NCBI GenBank assembly: GCA_041392475.1 | Contig: JAWKLZ010000002.1 | Location: 496,001 to 560,000, forward strand | Source: Chitinophagales bacterium | Lineage (GTDB): Bacteria > Bacteroidota > Bacteroidia > Chitinophagales > UBA2359 | DNA length: 64,000 nt | Direction: 5' to 3' | Shown: positions 62,082 through 64,000 of the stretch, one piece after another | Numbering within the stretch: position 1 is the first letter of the stretch | Layout: each line of letters begins with the position of its first letter | Notes under the pieces: generated by a model | What the model was told of the DNA's origin: nothing | The model's database searches: none | Seen by the model: the letters and a program-made list of their open reading frames with translations, nothing else | Program-made: the position numbers and the translations under genes

Positions 62082-63119
62082 GTGAAACATATATATAAAA
62101 CATTATTTTTGATAGGCTCATTGATGCTTTTGGGACTATTCGTCATGTCTTCTCGATACATGAACCCCTCCACTGGTGATGAATTAGCATCCTTTCAACC
62201 CAGTGTATATAAAAATCTGATTACCTATACTAAAGGAGATTTATTTGTTTTTGAAACAGAAAAACCCTCTCCTAAAAAAATGGATCAGTTTAGTGAGAAA
62301 TCAAGGCAATTACTAGGCAATCGTTTGTCTGTGCCTTCTATTAGAAGTAACGAGGTCATGGAACGTTCGAAATCAGATCCAACTGCTTTTTTTGAGGCGA
62401 ATATCTCTGAAGGCAAGTTAGCTTTTAATAAAGGAATGCAAAATTATTTGGACAAAGGTGGCCGTGAATTGCCGTCACAAGAAAATGCCAATAAAGCCTC
62501 TCTTCAATTCATCCAAGAAAGCGGGTTAGCACCCGAAAATAAGGAAGAATTAATCATGATGCATTCAGGCGGTTTGCGTACTTCTTTTGCAGGTTCAAAT
62601 GAGACAATAGATGTATTGAGAACTGTGACCTATGGGCGATTGTTAGATGGTGTTCCTGTCTATGGTGCAGGCTCCAAGATCATTGTACAAGTAGGAAATA
62701 AAGGAGAAATTGTTGGTGCGACTTCGCGTTGGAAAAAAGTACAAGAAACCTCAAAGAAAAGGGTTGGAGAAGTAGAAATGAAGAGTGCCCGAGATGCTGA
62801 AGTAGAAATGAAAAGACGACTACTAACCGAATTTGGAAAAGGAACAAAATCCAAACTCGAAAATATGGCACTTGCTTATTATGACGGGGCAGGAAGTCAT
62901 ATCCAACCTGCTTACTTTTTTCAGGTCAAAGTGATGCTTCCCCAAGTAAACGATGCGCCTCCTGTGAGGTTTGACTATATGGGCATCGTTCCTGCACTTG
63001 CCAATTCGCCTGAAAGAATTGAGGTGATGGATACGCCAAAGGAAGCTTCCCTAATCAAAAAGTTATCTTCTAAACCTACTTTAGATATTCGTGAAAAAAA
63101 ATCAAGAGATATTGAGTAG
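62082..63119 (+). CDS. Secreted propeptide-like (FTP/PepSY-type) protein
   Basis: The 345-residue product starts at GTG 62082 with a hydrophobic signal or anchor (TLFLIGSLMLLGLFVM). The middle segment TYGRLLDGVPVYGAGSKIIVQVGNKGEIVGATSRWK matches, split across positions 183-217, the V-x-V-x-G-x-x-I/V...G-x-V pattern of the FTP propeptide domain found before thermolysin-like peptidases. No catalytic zinc motif (HExxH) is present, so it is not a complete M4 peptidase. It lies 58 bases after the caspase-like gene and may act as its separate chaperone or inhibitor, which is inference. Confidence 0.6.
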   Translation: MKHIYKTLFLIGSLMLLGLFVMSSRYMNPSTGDELASFQPSVYKNLITYTKGDLFVFETEKPSPKKMDQFSEKSRQLLGNRLSVPSIRSNEVMERSKSDPTAFFEANISEGKLAFNKGMQNYLDKGGRELPSQENANKASLQFIQESGLAPENKEELIMMHSGGLRTSFAGSNETIDVLRTVTYGRLLDGVPVYGAGSKIIVQVGNKGEIVGATSRWKKVQETSKKRVGEVEMKSARDAEVEMKRRLLTEFGKGTKSKLENMALAYYDGAGSHIQPAYFFQVKVMLPQVNDAPPVRFDYMGIVPALANSPERIEVMDTPKEASLIKKLSSKPTLDIREKKSRDIE

Positions 63120-63201
63120 CAAGGTTTTTGAGTTGAATAGTAGTTTTTAGCTGCTATTTACACCATACTTAAAAATAGATTGATTCTTAAAATTACTCCA
63201 T

Positions 63202-63253
63202 AGCGGTGGGTTTACTTAGTTCTCAGAACAGGTTGAAACCCACCGCTTTTTTC
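63202..63253 (+). terminator. Strong intrinsic terminator
   Basis: AGCGGTGGGTTT (63202-63213) pairs perfectly with AAACCCACCGCT (63236-63247), followed by a T-run. It ends the two-gene unit at 63119 and isolates the Kazal lipoprotein gene, which starts 28 bases after the run. Confidence 0.85.
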
Positions 63254-63280
63254 AATCAGTAAGTCAAAATAGATTGTATA

Positions 63281-63622
63281 ATGAAAAGTGTTTTATTTAG
63301 TTTATCCTTTTGTATGTTTAGTTTGTTTTTGTTGGCAACAGATTGTCAGAATAAGGTTGACAATAAAAACGCCCAAACCCAAGAAACATCCCAACCCAAT
63401 ACTTCTACCCCTCCAAGTGGATACGAAACCCCCTCTACTCCTAAGCCAATCCCAATAGAGGATTTGGATAAAGATTGTTATGAGGCAGTTAGTAATACAG
63501 AATCAATTCCTTGTCCTGATGTATATGCACCTATATGTGGCTGCGATAACAAAAACTATAGCAATAAGTGTCAGGCTGAAAGAGCAGGAATCAAAAAATG
63601 GACTGAGGGAAACTGTAAATAA
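63281..63622 (+). CDS. Kazal-type inhibitor domain lipoprotein
   Basis: The 113-residue product has a signal peptide with Cys22 in LATDC, a loose lipobox, and a Pro/Thr/Ser-rich linker (about 32-60). The C-terminal 45 residues carry six Cys in a Kazal arrangement: CYEAV, then CPDVYAPICGCDNKNYSNKC, then AERAGIKKWTEGNC. Kazal domains inhibit serine peptidases in animals and occur in some bacteria. The spacer would hold the domain away from the membrane. Its target is unknown; the peptidase-like gene upstream is of the cysteine type, so inhibition of it is not implied by the fold. Confidence 0.85.
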   Translation: MKSVLFSLSFCMFSLFLLATDCQNKVDNKNAQTQETSQPNTSTPPSGYETPSTPKPIPIEDLDKDCYEAVSNTESIPCPDVYAPICGCDNKNYSNKCQAERAGIKKWTEGNCK

Positions 63623-63876
63623 TCTACTTGGTAGGTTTTACCGTCGTTGGCAGTTGTTGCATATTTTGCAACAACTGAATTTTGCTGTAACTCACCTTCT
63701 TCAAATACATTGTTGATATATCTTGAAACAGTAGATTTATTTCTCTGAAATAGGTTCGCCATTTAATTTTGCGACAACCAAACAGTTTCGTTCTCCAATT
63801 GCACTTCTATTTGAGTGCTGCCATCTTTGGCTTGGTAAATGAGAATATTTGATTGAGGACTGTTGTTGCTTTCCAT
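63619..63876 (-). pseudogene. Remnant of a RhuM-family gene
   Basis: The minus-strand frame from ATG 63876 reads NILIYQAKDGSTQIEVQLENE-like RhuM N-terminus (split), ending WLSQN followed by TAA, then continues in the same frame MANLFQRNKSTVSRYI and FEEGELQQNSVV. RhuM proteins read Q at the stop position, so a CAA to TAA change is likely. Similarity ends after TYQVDY at 63619, right at the stop of the Kazal gene, so the C-terminal two-thirds is missing. RhuM family genes often accompany restriction systems or pathogenicity islands. Confidence 0.72.
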
Positions 63877-64000
63877 GATTGAATGAATTTATTTTCGATG
63901 TATAAAGATAAGAAATTCAACCTAAAAACAACAACCCCCAATCATTTAAATTACTGATAATAAACTAAGTGAAGAAAAAAAAATCTAAACCAAATCAGCC

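Noticed and set aside
1..64000. CRISPR array, rRNA, tRNA or riboswitch
   Set aside because: No regularly spaced direct repeats, no rRNA-like stretches, no cloverleaf with CCA-type ends, and no recognisable riboswitch core were found on either strand by eye.

Overview
The window reads as a chromosomal piece of a Bacteroidota bacterium, probably a Saprospiria/Chitinophagia-type relative. The evidence is type IX secretion C-terminal sorting domains, Omp28-type secreted thioredoxin-fold proteins, a fused CcoNO oxidase gene with ccoS/Q/P/G/H in Bacteroidota order, a 317-residue NusB, a long acidic S1 protein, ASPIC/UnbV-FG-GAP lipoproteins, and TAnnTTTG-type promoter boxes (the best one lies before rpsA). 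No rRNA, tRNA or CRISPR array was seen.

Layout. 1-5.8 kb: the tail of a truncated operon with a PD-(D/E)XK-like protein and a Wadjet JetD-like nuclease, then a convergent TPR-CHAT protease-like protein and a divergent LuxR-type response regulator. 6.4-12.9 kb: a leftward cbb3 oxidase operon (ccoS, ccoNO, ccoQ, ccoP, ccoG, ccoH, SafE-like), including two genes of only 53-54 codons. 13.2-17.6 kb: a DUF1223 protein, an unusual IPTL-CTERM membrane protein, tsaC overlapping a restriction-endonuclease-like gene, and bacilliredoxin. 17.7-27.5 kb: rpsA and small envelope genes interrupted by three insertion sequences (an IS110 element with a strongly structured leader, an IS4-like element with two -1 frame breaks, and an IS3 element with a 300-base structured non-coding tail). 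27.6-30.4 kb: a large P-loop NTPase fused to about 13 PPR-like repeats. 30.6-44.9 kb: mostly housekeeping genes (methyltransferase, M14 peptidase, phosphoesterase, PHP phosphatase, AAA/nuclease protein, crotonase, DEAD helicase, cytochrome c, BatB-like, two adjacent PPK2 kinases, YdjM, DUF1573, NusB, COX3). 45.3-60.7 kb: a CotH-like protein, a reductase, a phosphatase, three T9SS cargo proteins including two Omp28 paralogues, truB, a second IS4-like element, and a 1145-residue FG-GAP/ASPIC lipoprotein. 61.2-63.9 kb: a secreted protein with a caspase-like His/Cys pair, a propeptide-like protein, a Kazal-type lipoprotein, and a RhuM remnant.

The points most worth following are the NTPase-PPR protein with a 32-residue repeat period, the structured RNA leader of the IS110 element (candidate bridge RNA), the repeated ends and structured tail of the IS3 element, start-codon hairpins plus canonical -1 slippery heptamers in both IS4-like elements, the extra nuclease-like gene before jetD, and the peptidase/propeptide/Kazal cluster. 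All assignments come from reading motifs and translated sequence. No database search was possible.
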